Shown here piece by piece: positions 52,230-64,000 of a stretch of 64,000 nt of DNA. Below the pieces are notes generated by a model that saw only the letters and a list, made by a program, of their open reading frames with translations, did no database searches and was not told the origin of the DNA. The number at the start of each line of letters is the position of its first letter. Position 1 is the first letter of the stretch. The stretch comes from Comamonadaceae bacterium 2FH (GTDB lineage: Bacteria > Pseudomonadota > Gammaproteobacteria > Burkholderiales > Burkholderiaceae_C). The position numbers and the translations under genes were made by a program. The stretch covers positions 1 to 64,000 of the forward strand of contig SCMQ01000008.1 in NCBI GenBank assembly GCA_005503335.1, read 5' to 3'.

Positions 52230-53222
52230 TCAGACCCCGGCGGCGTGCGCCTGCTGGTCGGCGTGGTAGCTGGAGCGCACCATGGCGCCGACGGCGGCGT
52301 GGCTGAAGCCCATCTCGTAGGCCTTCTGCTCGAACATCTTGAAGGTGTCGGGGTGCACGTAGCGGCGCACCGGCAGGTGGCTGGTCGAGGGCGCGAGGTA
52401 CTGGCCTATGGTCAGCATCTCGATGTCGTGCGCGCGCATGTCGCGCATCACTTCCAGGATCTCCTCGTCGGTCTCGCCCAGGCCGACCATCAGTCCGCTC
52501 TTGGTCGGCACCTGCGGGAACAGGGCCTTGAACTTCTTCAGCAGGTTCAGGCTGAACTGGTAGTCCGAGCCCGGGCGCGCCTCCTTGTACAGGCGCGGCA
52601 CGGTCTCCAGGTTGTGGTTCATCACGTCGGGCGGCGCGGCCTTCAGGATCTCCAGCGCACGGTCGTCGCGGCCGCGGAAGTCGGGCACCAGCACCTCGAT
52701 CTGGGTCTCGGGCGAGAGTTCGCGCGTCTTGCGTATGCACTCCACGAAATGGCCGGCGCCGCCATCGCGCAAGTCGTCCCGGTCCACGCTGGTGATCACC
52801 ACGTACTTGAGCTTGAGCGCGGCGATGGTGTTGGCCAGGTTCTGCGGCTCGTTCACGTCCAGCGGGTCGGGCCGGCCGTGGCCCACATCGCAGAACGGGC
52901 AGCGGCGCGTGCACTTGTCGCCCATGATCATGAAGGTGGCCGTGCCCTTGCCGAAGCATTCGCCGATGTTGGGGCAGGAAGCCTCCTCGCACACCGTCAC
53001 CAGCTTGTTCTTGCGCAGGATGTCCTTGATCTCGTAGAAGCGCGTGGTCGGCGAGCCGGCCTTGACGCGGATCCACTCGGGCTTCTTGAGCACCTCGCCG
53101 GGCTCCACCTTGACCGGGATGCGCGAGAGCTTGGCCGCTGCCTTCTGCTTGGCCGAAGGGTCGTAGGTTTCGAGGGACTGGACTTCCCGGACGACCGGGC
53201 GCTGGCTTTCGGATTGGCTCAT
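52230..53222 (-). CDS. lipA: Lipoyl synthase
   Basis: Radical SAM enzyme inserting two sulphurs into the octanoyl group of lipoyl domains, 330 residues. It has the auxiliary-cluster cysteines C-x4-C-x5-C ([14 protein letters not shown]) and the radical SAM C-x3-C-x2-C ([11 protein letters not shown]), plus the C-terminal [15 protein letters not shown] tail with the conserved RSSYHA. Encoded just downstream of lipB on the same strand, 30 bases apart, consistent with a lipB-lipA operon for de novo lipoylation. Confidence 0.97.
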   Translation of the reverse strand: MSQSESQRPVVREVQSLETYDPSAKQKAAAKLSRIPVKVEPGEVLKKPEWIRVKAGSPTTRFYEIKDILRKNKLVTVCEEASCPNIGECFGKGTATFMIMGDKCTRRCPFCDVGHGRPDPLDVNEPQNLANTIAALKLKYVVITSVDRDDLRDGGAGHFVECIRKTRELSPETQIEVLVPDFRGRDDRALEILKAAPPDVMNHNLETVPRLYKEARPGSDYQFSLNLLKKFKALFPQVPTKSGLMVGLGETDEEILEVMRDMRAHDIEMLTIGQYLAPSTSHLPVRRYVHPDTFKMFEQKAYEMGFSHAAVGAMVRSSYHADQQAHAAGV

Positions 53223-53252
53223 GTTGGGGCTTGGGTGGGATGTGAACAGGCC

Positions 53253-53927
53253 CTAAGGCGCGAGGGCGGCCTCGAGCTTGGCGCCCAGCAGCTGGGCGGC
53301 CTCGTCCCAGGTGACGGATACGCCGATTGTACGAAGGTCCACGGTTTTCAAGCCCGCATAACCACATGGGTTGATGCGGGAAAAGGGTTCCAGGTCCATG
53401 GCCACGTTCAGCGCCACGCCGTGGTAGCTGCAGTGGCGGCTGACCTTGATGCCCAGCGCGCTGATCTTGCCCAGGCCGCGGAACGGGTCGCCGGGATGGG
53501 CGGGACCGGTGAGCGCCGCATGCGAGAACGGGTCATCCAGCCGCACGTAGATGCCGGGGGCGCCGGCCACCCGGTGGCCGGTCACGCCGAGCTGGGCCAG
53601 GGTGCGCAGCACGGCCTCCTCGATGCGGTAGACGTACTCCTTCACGTAGTAGCCGGCGCGCTGCAGGTCGATCAGCGGGTAGGCCACCACCTGGCCCGGG
53701 CCGTGGTAGGTGACCTGGCCGCCGCGGTTGGTGGACACCACCGGGATCTCTCCGGGGTTCAGCACATGGTCGCTCTGCCCGGCCAGGCCCTGGGTGTAGG
53801 TGGGCGGATGCTCGCAGAGCCAGAGCTCGTCGGCGGTGTCGGGCTTGCGCGCCGCCGTGAAGGCCTGCATGGCCTCGTAGGTGGGAAGGTAGGCCACCTG
53901 CCCGAGCGCGCGCATGGCGATGCCCAT
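53253..53927 (-). CDS. lipB: Octanoyltransferase
   Basis: Transfers octanoate from acyl carrier protein to lipoyl domains, 224 residues. The conserved [21 protein letters not shown] and [21 protein letters not shown] segments carry the catalytic Lys/Cys pair by family knowledge, and [13 protein letters not shown] closes the core (motifs quoted in part). An alternative ATG (residue 5, MRALGQ) at 53915 would also give a sensible N-terminus. Lies six bases after the ybeD-like gene, so ybeD-lipB-lipA are probably one operon. Confidence 0.96.
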   Translation of the reverse strand: MGIAMRALGQVAYLPTYEAMQAFTAARKPDTADELWLCEHPPTYTQGLAGQSDHVLNPGEIPVVSTNRGGQVTYHGPGQVVAYPLIDLQRAGYYVKEYVYRIEEAVLRTLAQLGVTGHRVAGAPGIYVRLDDPFSHAALTGPAHPGDPFRGLGKISALGIKVSRHCSYHGVALNVAMDLEPFSRINPCGYAGLKTVDLRTIGVSVTWDEAAQLLGAKLEAALAP

Positions 53928-53933
53928 CCCGGC

Positions 53934-54242
53934 TCAGAGCACGACCTTGACCATCGGGTGGCTGGACAGCGCACGGTACAGGTCGTCGAGCTGCTCGCGG
54001 CTGGTCGCGGTGATGGTGATGGTGATGCCGAGGTAGTTGCCGCCCTTGCTGTCGCGCAGCTCGATTGTGGTCTCGTCGAAACCCGGGTCGAACTGCCGGG
54101 CCACATGGGCGATCGCGGCCACGAAGCCCTCGGCCTTGGCGCCCATGACCTTGATCGGGAAGGCGCTGGGATATTCGATCAGCGAGTCCTTGCGCGGATC
54201 GGTGCCGGGCGGCGGTGCGGGAGGTTGGGCGGAAGCGCTCAT
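53934..54242 (-). CDS. YbeD/DUF493 family protein
   Basis: A 102-residue small cytoplasmic protein of the YbeD-like (DUF493) family, with the typical LIEYPSAFPIKVMG start and a C-terminal ferredoxin-like fold ending LSSHPMVKVVL. Homologues sit next to lipB in many Proteobacteria, including E. coli, and resemble allosteric ACT domains. Their exact role is not established. First gene of the probable ybeD-lipB-lipA operon. Confidence 0.9.
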   Translation of the reverse strand: MSASAQPPAPPPGTDPRKDSLIEYPSAFPIKVMGAKAEGFVAAIAHVARQFDPGFDETTIELRDSKGGNYLGITITITATSREQLDDLYRALSSHPMVKVVL

Positions 54243-54282
54243 GGCTTGAAGTCCGGGGCGTGAGGGTGAAAGGGGTGCTGCG

Positions 54283-54729
54283 TCAGCGCCACAGCAGGAC
54301 GGCGGCCACGGCCAGCCAGCCCAGCGCGAAGTTGAGCACGACCAGCGGATGGATCTGGGCTACGCGGCGGCCCGCCTCGGGCCAGTTGGCGGCGGCCACC
54401 GCGGCCTTGAGACGCCGGAACGGCGCGAAATAGATGTGGCCGAAGATGCCGAACATCAGCAGGCCGATGCCCAGCATCGCGTGCCAGCCGCGCGGCGCGA
54501 CCTTCATGTCGACGCCGGCCAGCATGAAGGCGCCGCTCAGCAGCAGCACGGCGATGCTGAGCCACACCAGGGCGAAGAAGCGCGCGAGAACGGCCGACAG
54601 CAGGGGCAGGCGCTGCGGCGGCTGCAGCTGCGCGATGGCGACCGGGCGCAGCGCGCACAGCACGAAGGCCATGCCGCCGAGCCAGACGATGCCTGCGGCC
54701 AGATGGAGGAGCTTTACAAATTCGTACAT
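54283..54729 (-). CDS. CopD family membrane protein
   Basis: A 148-residue protein with four predicted membrane helices, beginning EFVKLLHLAAGIVWLGGMAF. The His and the GxVWLGG run are typical of CopD-like domains. A second His pair lies in GHIYFAP and IHPLVVLNF. The family includes copper-resistance proteins and many uncharacterised small membrane proteins; no copper genes are nearby. It diverges from the ATP synthase operon. Confidence 0.8.
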   Translation of the reverse strand: MYEFVKLLHLAAGIVWLGGMAFVLCALRPVAIAQLQPPQRLPLLSAVLARFFALVWLSIAVLLLSGAFMLAGVDMKVAPRGWHAMLGIGLLMFGIFGHIYFAPFRRLKAAVAAANWPEAGRRVAQIHPLVVLNFALGWLAVAAVLLWR

Positions 54730-54838
54730 GTCAGACCCTGGGCAGGCCCCGATTGTGACGCGTAGCGCAAAACGCCGGGCCGCAGGGGCTTATCCGAGGC
54801 CTGCGACAGGGCATGGTCGGGCGTTGCGGGTTTCTACG

Positions 54839-54844
54839 TATAAT
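54839..54844 (+). promoter_or_regulatory. -10 element of the ATP synthase operon
   Basis: A perfect TATAAT, 48 bases before the presumed atpI start. No good -35 is visible at 16-18 bases upstream, so an activator or extended contacts may be needed. It is the best promoter candidate for the operon. Confidence 0.6.
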
Positions 54845-54891
54845 GAAAGGCTTTGCGGAAGTTGCAGGACGTAACCTGGGTGTAATTCGCG

Positions 54892-55392
54892 ATGACCACA
54901 ATCACACCCCGGCCCGACGCTCCGGCTTGCGCAGGAATGACAGATGAGGCGCCTGAGCCCGATTTCAAGCCGCTGAGTGCCGAGGAGGCGCAGCAGTGGC
55001 GCGAGAAGAACCCGCCGCAGTCCCCGTGGCGGGTCTGGCGGATTCAGGCGGGGGTGGGTGTGCTTGTGGCGCTGCTGGCCTGGGCGTTCACCGGTCAGGC
55101 CCGGATGGGCTGGTCGGCTGCTTACGGTGTTCTGGCGGTGCTGCTTCCCTCTGCGCTGTTTGCTCGCGCACTGTCGCGCCAGAAGGCCGTTGCCAACGCG
55201 GGTGCCGCGCTGGTCGGTTTTTTTGTGTGGGAAATGGTCAAGATTGCCTTGACGGTGGCGATGCTGTTCGCCGCGCCAAGGCTGGTTTCGCAGTTGAGCT
55301 GGCTCGCCTTGTTGGCTGGCTTCGTGGCGACGATGAAGGTGTACTGGGTGGCACTGTGGCTGCATCCGGTGCGCAAGAAGAATTTGAATTGA
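54892..55392 (+). CDS. atpI: ATP synthase subunit I (AtpI family)
   Basis: A 166-residue membrane protein at the head of the ATP synthase operon, with four predicted helices (about 50-70, 75-95, 105-125, 130-150). AtpI proteins assist c-ring assembly but are not essential. The start is uncertain. The ATG at 54892 lacks a nearby ribosome site, and the first 15 codons run through a sequence (TGCGCAGGAATGACA) that resembles dispersed repeats of related genomes. The ATG at 54937 is an alternative giving 151 residues. Confidence 0.85.
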   Translation: MTTITPRPDAPACAGMTDEAPEPDFKPLSAEEAQQWREKNPPQSPWRVWRIQAGVGVLVALLAWAFTGQARMGWSAAYGVLAVLLPSALFARALSRQKAVANAGAALVGFFVWEMVKIALTVAMLFAAPRLVSQLSWLALLAGFVATMKVYWVALWLHPVRKKNLN

Positions 55393-55406
55393 CGAACTGG
55401 TGATCT

Positions 55407-56288
55407 ATGTCTGCTGCTGAAAACACGGGGGCGCACGCCCCGACGGCTGGGGAATACATCCAGCACCACCTGCATCACCTGCAGAAAAACTTTTCCTTCG
55501 AGAGCGTCGAGCAGAACAGCATCGTCGACTTCAGCCTGTTCAACTTCGACTCCGTGTTTTTCTCGGTGGTGTTGGGCGCGCTGGGTTGCTTCCTGCTGTG
55601 GCGCGCGGCGCGCCAGGCCACCTCGGGCGTGCCGGGCCGCTTCCAGGCGGCGGTCGAGCTGCTGTCCGAATATGTGGAGAACCAGGCCAAGGGCGTGATC
55701 CACAACGCCAAGAGCCGCAAAGTGATCTCGCCGCTGGCACTCACCGTGTTCGTCTGGATCTTCCTGATGAACGCCATGGACATGCTGCCCGTGGACCTGA
55801 TCCCCGCCATCTGGCACAACACGGGCCCGGCCCTGGGCTTCAAGGACTACATACGCGTCGTGCCGACGGCCGACCTGTCCACCACCCTGGGCCTGTCGTG
55901 CTCGGTGCTGCTGGTCTGCGTGGTCTACAACATCAAGATCAAGGGCCTGGGCGGCTGGGCCCACGAGCTGATCGCCGCGCCCTTCGGCGATCACTGGGCC
56001 CTGTATCCGGTCAACTTCCTGATGCAGATGATCGAGTATGTCGCCAAGACCGTGTCGCACGGCATGCGGTTGTTCGGCAACATGTTTGCCGGTGAACTGG
56101 TGTTCATGCTGATCGCACTGATGGGCGGCGGCTGGGCGCTCTCGGCCACCGGCATCGGCCTGGCCATCGGTCACGTCGTCGCCGGCACGGTGTGGACGCT
56201 GTTCCACATCCTGGTGATCACCCTGCAGGCCTTCATCTTCATGATGCTGACGCTGATCTACACCGGTCAGTCGCACGAAGCGCACTGA
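55407..56288 (+). CDS. atpB: ATP synthase Fo subunit a
   Basis: Proton-channel stator subunit of Fo, 293 residues with five to six membrane helices. The essential Arg lies in SHGMRLFGNMFAGELV, the strongest signature of the family. The C-terminus ends with FIFMMLTLIYTGQSHEAH. It follows atpI by 14 bases. Length is normal for betaproteobacteria. Confidence 0.97.
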   Translation: MSAAENTGAHAPTAGEYIQHHLHHLQKNFSFESVEQNSIVDFSLFNFDSVFFSVVLGALGCFLLWRAARQATSGVPGRFQAAVELLSEYVENQAKGVIHNAKSRKVISPLALTVFVWIFLMNAMDMLPVDLIPAIWHNTGPALGFKDYIRVVPTADLSTTLGLSCSVLLVCVVYNIKIKGLGGWAHELIAAPFGDHWALYPVNFLMQMIEYVAKTVSHGMRLFGNMFAGELVFMLIALMGGGWALSATGIGLAIGHVVAGTVWTLFHILVITLQAFIFMMLTLIYTGQSHEAH

Positions 56289-56342
56289 AGCACGCATACC
56301 TTTCCCTTTTCTTTTTCCCTTCACTTTTCCACTAACCTTTAG

Positions 56343-56600
<258 letters not shown>

Positions 56601-56636
56601 TCGACGGACCCCTTTCACGACCGAAAGGACTAAGCC

Positions 56637-57107
56637 GTGAACATTAACGCAACCCTGTTCCTGCAGGCGGTCGTTTTTGCGATCCTGGTGTGGTTCACGA
56701 TGAAGTTCGTGTGGCCCCCGATCACGAAGGCGCTCGACGAGCGGGCCCAGAAGATCGCCGACGGCCTCGCCGCCGCCGACAAGGCCAAGTCCGAGCTCGC
56801 CGCAGCCAACAAGCGTGTCGAGGCCGAGCTGGCCACGTCGCGCAACGAGACCGCTACGCGCCTGGCGGATGCCGAGCGCCGGGCGCAGAACATCATCGAA
56901 GAAGCCAAGGCCCGCGCGGCCGAGGAAGGCAACAAGATCATCGCTGCTGCCAAGGCCGAGGCCGAGCAGCAGGCCGTCAAGGCCCGCGAGGCCCTGCGCG
57001 AGCAGGTCGCGGCCCTGGCGGTCAAGGGTGCCGAGCAGATTCTCCGCAAGGAAGTCAACGCCGGTGTCCACGCTGATCTGCTGAGCCGCCTCCAGACCGA
57101 GCTGTAA
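56637..57107 (+). CDS. atpF: ATP synthase Fo subunit b
   Basis: Peripheral stalk subunit, 156 residues: one N-terminal membrane helix (about 5-25, ending [14 protein letters not shown]) followed by a long, Ala/Glu/Lys-rich helical stalk that dimerises as a coiled coil. It starts with GTG, with GAAAGGAC seven bases upstream. Order atpE-atpF-atpH matches the standard operon. Confidence 0.96.
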   Translation: MNINATLFLQAVVFAILVWFTMKFVWPPITKALDERAQKIADGLAAADKAKSELAAANKRVEAELATSRNETATRLADAERRAQNIIEEAKARAAEEGNKIIAAAKAEAEQQAVKAREALREQVAALAVKGAEQILRKEVNAGVHADLLSRLQTEL

Positions 57108-57128
57108 GCGCTCAAGGCAGAGAAGACC

Positions 57129-57659
57129 ATGGCTGAACTTGCAACCATTGCCCGCCCTTACGCCGAAGCGCTGTTCAAGTCGCAGGCGTCCGACCTCGCC
57201 GGCGCGGCCGCCTGGCTCGACGAGCTGGCGGCCGTCGCGGCCGACCCGCAGCTGCTCCAGCTTGCCGACAGCCCCAAGGTGGCCGACGCGCAGGTGTTCG
57301 ATGTGATCGCCGGGGTGGTGCGCGGCGCGCTGCCGGAAGCAGCGAAGAACTTCCTGCGCCTGGTGATCGAGAACCGCCGCCTGGCCGCGCTGCCCGAGAT
57401 CGCCAGCCAGTTCCGCGCCCTCAAGAACGCCGCCGGCGGTTCGGCCGACGCCACCGTGTACAGCGCTTTCCCGATCGACGGGGCGGCGCTGGCCGACGTG
57501 TCGGCCACGCTGGAGAAGCGTTTCGGCCGCAAGCTCAACGTCAAGGTCGAACTCGATGCGTCGCTGATCGGCGGCATCCGCGTGGTGGTGGGCGACGAGG
57601 TGCTCGACACCTCGGTCAAGGCCCGACTTGAACAAATGAAAGCGGCCCTCACCGCCTGA
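57129..57659 (+). CDS. atpH: ATP synthase F1 subunit delta
   Basis: Connects the peripheral stalk to the top of the alpha3beta3 head, 176 residues. The N-terminal six-helix domain begins [13 protein letters not shown], and the C-terminal [20 protein letters not shown] is the family hallmark. It lies 21 bases after atpF. Confidence 0.96.
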   Translation: MAELATIARPYAEALFKSQASDLAGAAAWLDELAAVAADPQLLQLADSPKVADAQVFDVIAGVVRGALPEAAKNFLRLVIENRRLAALPEIASQFRALKNAAGGSADATVYSAFPIDGAALADVSATLEKRFGRKLNVKVELDASLIGGIRVVVGDEVLDTSVKARLEQMKAALTA

Positions 57660-57703
57660 CGCGGCCTGAGACCGGACCTATTTAAAGAAAGAAGGAAAGA
57701 GTC

Positions 57704-59257
<1,554 letters not shown>

Positions 59258-59287
59258 TTCCGACCCTGAACAGCTAAGGAGCCATTC

Positions 59288-61611
<2,324 letters not shown>

Positions 61612-61679
61612 GGCCGGCACAGGGCGCGTCGTCAGCGGCGCACCCGCCTGGCTTTTCACTCACCTTTTAAGGAGCAACT

Positions 61680-62096
61680 ATGAACACCATCCACGTCGAT
61701 GTGGTCAGCGCCGAAGAGTCCATCTTCTCGGGCGAGGCCCGGTTCGTGGCCCTGCCGGGCGAGGCGGGCGAGCTCGGTGTCTACCCGCAGCACACCCCGC
61801 TGATCACGCGCATCAAGCCGGGCTCGGTGCGCATCGAGAAGGCCGACGGCGGCGAGGAGTTCGTCTTCGTGGCCAGCGGCATCCTGGAGATCCAGCCCGA
61901 CTGCGTCACCGTGCTGTCCGACACCGCCATCCGCGGCAAGGACCTGGACGACGAGAAGGCCAATGCCGCCCGTCTGGCCGCGCAAGAGGCGCTCAAGAAC
62001 GCCAACAGCGAGATCGACCTGGCGCGTGCCCAGTCCGAGCTGGCCGTGCTGGCGGCCCAGATCGCCGCGCTGCGCAAGTACCGCCAGAAGCGCTGA
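61680..62096 (+). CDS. atpC: ATP synthase F1 subunit epsilon
   Basis: Inhibitory rotor-foot subunit, 138 residues: an N-terminal beta sandwich ([38 protein letters not shown], quoted only in fragments by its hallmark [12 protein letters not shown]) and a C-terminal two-helix domain from about residue 90. TTAAGGAGCAACT precedes the ATG. Last gene of the ATP synthase operon; a terminator follows. Confidence 0.96.
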   Translation: MNTIHVDVVSAEESIFSGEARFVALPGEAGELGVYPQHTPLITRIKPGSVRIEKADGGEEFVFVASGILEIQPDCVTVLSDTAIRGKDLDDEKANAARLAAQEALKNANSEIDLARAQSELAVLAAQIAALRKYRQKR

Positions 62097-62120
62097 TCGC
62101 GAGGCTCCGGTCTCTACACA

Positions 62121-62150
62121 AAGCCCCTGCCGTCCGGCCGGGGCTTTTTT
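62121..62150 (+). terminator. Terminator of the ATP synthase operon
   Basis: AAGCCCC (62121-62127) pairs with GGGGCTT (62140-62146) around a 12-base GC-rich loop, with six T at 62145-62150. Confidence 0.85.
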
Positions 62151-62192
62151 ACGTCCGGACCGGCCGGGTCGCCGGCATGCCCGCACAGGCAT

Positions 62193-62741
62193 TCAGCGCA
62201 GCACCGGTTCGTCGGGCAGCTCGTTGCGGTCGCCGGACGGCGCCGCCGCGTCATCGGGGAAATGCCGCACCAGCACGGCCGACACCTCTTCCAGCGCCTG
62301 GGTCAGGCCGTCCTCGAAGCGCCCGGCGCGGAAGGCCTCGCCCATCTGGCCCACCATGGCCTGCCAGTGCTGGGTGCTCACATGCGGGTTCAGGCCGCGG
62401 TCGGCCACGATCTCGATCGCGTGCTCGCCTAGCAGCAGGTAAATCAGCACGCCGTTGTTGTGCTCGGTGTCCCAGACGCGCAGCTGGGCAAACAGGTCCA
62501 GGGCGCGCGCGCGGACCAGCGCGCGCAGCGCCTGCGGATCGCGCCCCTGGCGCCACAGCGCGGCCAGCGGCAGGCTGGCCTCGACGCAGATGCGGATCTC
62601 GCCGCCATGGCGCCGCTCGCTGGCCGCCACGCGCCGCATCAGCCGATCCAGCAGCTCGGGCGGGATGGCGCGCCGCGTATCGTCCTCGTCGAGCCAGGCG
62701 TGGCGCAGCAGGCGCCACAGGGGTTGGAACATGTTCTTCAT
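62193..62741 (-). CDS. TPM domain-containing protein (second copy of the operon)
   Basis: A 182-residue protein with the TPM (YgcG/DUF477-like) fold: ERRHGGEIRICVEASLPL, WDTEHNNGVLIYLLLGEHAIEIVADRGL and a C-terminal acidic tail are characteristic (motifs quoted in part). It has no signal peptide, unlike the gene before it, so it is probably cytoplasmic or loosely membrane-associated. An alternative GTG start at 62750 overlaps the preceding stop codon (GTGA). It forms an operon with the upstream TPM protein and LemA. Confidence 0.85.
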   Translation of the reverse strand: MKNMFQPLWRLLRHAWLDEDDTRRAIPPELLDRLMRRVAASERRHGGEIRICVEASLPLAALWRQGRDPQALRALVRARALDLFAQLRVWDTEHNNGVLIYLLLGEHAIEIVADRGLNPHVSTQHWQAMVGQMGEAFRAGRFEDGLTQALEEVSAVLVRHFPDDAAAPSGDRNELPDEPVLR

Positions 62742-62746
62742 CTTGT

Positions 62747-63652
62747 TCACCAGTCGCCGCTGGCCCCGCCGCCGCCGAAGTCGCCACCGCCGCCCGAGCT
62801 GAATCCGCCGCCGCCACCACCGCCGCCCCAGCCACCATGGCCCGCGCCCCAGCCGCCCGGGTGCCCGCCCCAGCCGTGGCGGCGCGGGGCGGGCAGCACG
62901 GCTGACAGCAGTGACAACAGCAGGGCCAGCAGGGCCGCGGCCCCCGCGATCAGCAGGCTGGCCGTGATCCCCCAGGCCAGCAGGCCCACGCCGCCGCCGG
63001 TCAGCAGCGCGCCGAGCTTGCGGCCGAGCAGGCGGCGCGCCACGCCCGCCATCACCGGCACGGCGACGAACAGGAAGATGGCCAGGTCCGTGAGCTCGAA
63101 GCCCGCCGTGCTGCCGCGCGGCGCGGGCGCCTCCATGGGCGGCAGCGGTTCGCCCTGGATGCGCGCGGCCAGCTGGTCCACGCCCGCGTTCAGGCCGCCC
63201 GCGTAGTCGCCCTGGCGCAAGCGCGGCGTGATCGCGCGCTCGATGATCTGCTTGGCCGCCAGGTCGGGGATCGCGCCCTCCAGCGTCTTGGCCACCTCGA
63301 TGCGCAGCTTGCGGTCGTTCCGCGCGACGATCAGCAGCACCCCGTCGCCCACCTCCCTGCGGCCTATCTTCCAAGTGTTGCCCACGCGGTTGGCGTAGCT
63401 CGCGATGTCCTCGGGCGCCGTGGTCGGCACCATCAGGATCACCAGCTGCGAGCCCTTGGCCTGCTCGAGCGCGGCCAGGCGCTGCTCCAGGGCCTGCTTC
63501 TGCGCGGCGTCCAGCGTGCCGGTGGTGTCGAGCACGCGCGCCGTCAGCGCCGGCACCGGCAGCAGGTCCTGGGCCCAAGGCCGGCCGGCGGCGCCGAGCA
63601 GGGCCAGCAGGAGCAGCGCCGCCTGGACCCAGCGCAGCAGGGCAGGGCGCAT
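62747..63652 (-). CDS. TPM domain-containing membrane protein (YgcG-like)
   Basis: A 301-residue protein: signal peptide (about 1-27, WVQAALLLLALLGAAGRPWAQ shown in part), a periplasmic TPM domain (about 28-175 with VLDTTGTLDAAQKQALEQRL and GDGVLLIVARNDRKLRIEV), two to three hydrophobic helices (about 190-255), and a Gly/Trp/His-rich tail ending GGGGASGDW. Such a tail is typical of YgcG-like proteins encoded with LemA. The start is ATG at 63652; codons before it belong to the inserted MITE-like element. Confidence 0.88.
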   Translation of the reverse strand: MRPALLRWVQAALLLLALLGAAGRPWAQDLLPVPALTARVLDTTGTLDAAQKQALEQRLAALEQAKGSQLVILMVPTTAPEDIASYANRVGNTWKIGRREVGDGVLLIVARNDRKLRIEVAKTLEGAIPDLAAKQIIERAITPRLRQGDYAGGLNAGVDQLAARIQGEPLPPMEAPAPRGSTAGFELTDLAIFLFVAVPVMAGVARRLLGRKLGALLTGGGVGLLAWGITASLLIAGAAALLALLLSLLSAVLPAPRRHGWGGHPGGWGAGHGGWGGGGGGGGFSSGGGGDFGGGGASGDW

Positions 63653-63674
63653 TAGGGCCTGCTCACACTGTTTT
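63653..63674. repeat. MITE terminal inverted repeat, left
   Basis: 22 bases whose reverse complement matches 63894-63915 with one G/A difference. Directly abuts the ATG (minus strand) of the TPM gene. Confidence 0.85.
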
Positions 63675-63893
63675 AACCACGTTCCCTTCGGGTTGCGGCC
63701 AAAAAGGCCATGCGCCGCGTTGCGAAGCCTTGCCGGGGGCCGCCCGCAGCCGTCGGTCTGCGCAGCGAACCAGGCGAAGGGCGGCATTGGCGTTGCTGCG
63801 CTGTACAGCTGCGCGCACGGACGCTCCGCAACGCCACCCCGGCTGCGTTTCGCGCCTTGCGCATGACCTTTTTGATCCGCAACGCATCTGGCA

Positions 63894-63915
63894 AAAACAG
63901 TGTGAACAGGCCCTA
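63894..63915. repeat. MITE terminal inverted repeat, right
   Basis: 22 bases pairing with the left end. Its last three bases, CTA (63913-63915), are the TAG stop codon of lemA on the minus strand. Confidence 0.85.
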
Positions 63916-64000
63916 CTTCTTGCCGAAGTCCACGGTCGGCGGCTTGCTGATCTCGGCTTCGTTGGGAACGCCGAAGCTCTCCTTGGCCTTGTAGCCAAAG
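63913..64000 (-). CDS. LemA family protein (C-terminal end only)
   Basis: The last 28 codons before the TAG at 63915-63913. The residues FGYKAKESFGVPNEAEIS and KPPTVDF match the C-terminus of LemA proteins, which are small membrane-anchored proteins routinely encoded with TPM/YgcG genes. The gene runs out of the window at its 5' side. Its stop codon is supplied by the end of the inserted element. Confidence 0.75.
   Translation of the reverse strand, partial: FGYKAKESFGVPNEAEISKPPTVDFGKK

Larger units (their letters stand above)
63653..63915. mobile_element. 263-bp MITE-like element
   Basis: A non-coding element with 22-bp terminal inverted repeats: TAGGGCCTGCTCACACTGTTTT (first 20 bases of the left end at 63653-63674) and its reverse complement at 63894-63915, one mismatch. 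Both ends carry TA at the outside, compatible with a TA target duplication as in IS630/Tc1-type elements. The interior has further short palindromes (for example GGCCAAAAAGGCC) and no credible gene. It interrupts the lemA-TPM operon. Confidence 0.8.

Noticed and set aside
63653-63787. N-terminal extension of the TPM protein through the MITE-like element
   Set aside because: The frame stays open, but those residues come from element sequence. The real protein starts with a signal peptide at 63652.

Overview
This 64 kb window is GC-rich chromosomal DNA from a betaproteobacterium, most likely a member of the Comamonadaceae (order Burkholderiales; Acidovorax/Variovorax-like). The basis is protein content and gene order: contiguous str and S10 ribosomal operons, a DUF4148 protein beside a LysR regulator, an incomplete PTS (EIIA-Man type, HPr, EI), a HemB of the Cys-poor metal type, and the lipB-lipA and atpI-atpBEFHAGDC blocks. 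The family assignment is inference; no rRNA or tRNA gene is present to confirm it.

Layout: 1-3.7 kb holds the tail of a LivF-like ATPase, then a four-gene MCE/Mla-type lipid ABC transporter. 3.7-14.3 kb carries housekeeping and accessory genes (MarC, SDR, DsbA-family isomerase, dienelactone hydrolase, LysR, DUF4148, CorA, hemB, HemJ/CopD-like, VanZ, ferredoxin, hydrolase, D,D-carboxypeptidase). A convincing small RNA with its own promoter and terminator lies between hemB and the HemJ-like gene. 14.3-24.5 kb is rpsL-rpsG-fusA-tuf-rpsJ followed by rplC-rplD-rplW-rplB-rpsS-rplV-rpsC-rplP-rpmC-rpsQ, with an internal promoter before rplC, strong RNA hairpins in the intercistronic gaps, and a terminator after rpsQ. 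25.1-27.1 kb is an intact IS1634-family element with perfect 6-bp target duplications, inserted exactly at the stop codon of a GNAT gene. 27-35.8 kb holds a cytochrome b/cytochrome c' pair, TlpA, a CaiB/hydrolase operon, and an overlapping operon of lipoprotein-MFS-EIIA-HPr-EI.

35.9-52.2 kb is the most interesting region: a complete LapA-type biofilm adhesin locus. It encodes a type I secretion ATPase (LapB-like), a membrane fusion protein (LapC-like), a LuxR-type regulator, a small protein of unknown function, a 1875-residue adhesin with five near-identical repeats and an N-terminal retention module, a lytic transglycosylase, a LapD-like c-di-GMP receptor, a LapG-like protease, and an outer-membrane TolC protein fused to an OmpA peptidoglycan-binding domain. 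Together these would secrete the adhesin, hold it in the outer membrane, and release it by proteolysis when c-di-GMP falls.

52.2-64 kb contains lipA, lipB, ybeD-like and CopD-like genes on the minus strand, the complete F1Fo ATP synthase operon on the plus strand, and a minus-strand lemA-TPM-TPM operon. A 263-bp MITE-like element with 22-bp inverted ends is inserted in that operon precisely at a TAATG stop/start junction.
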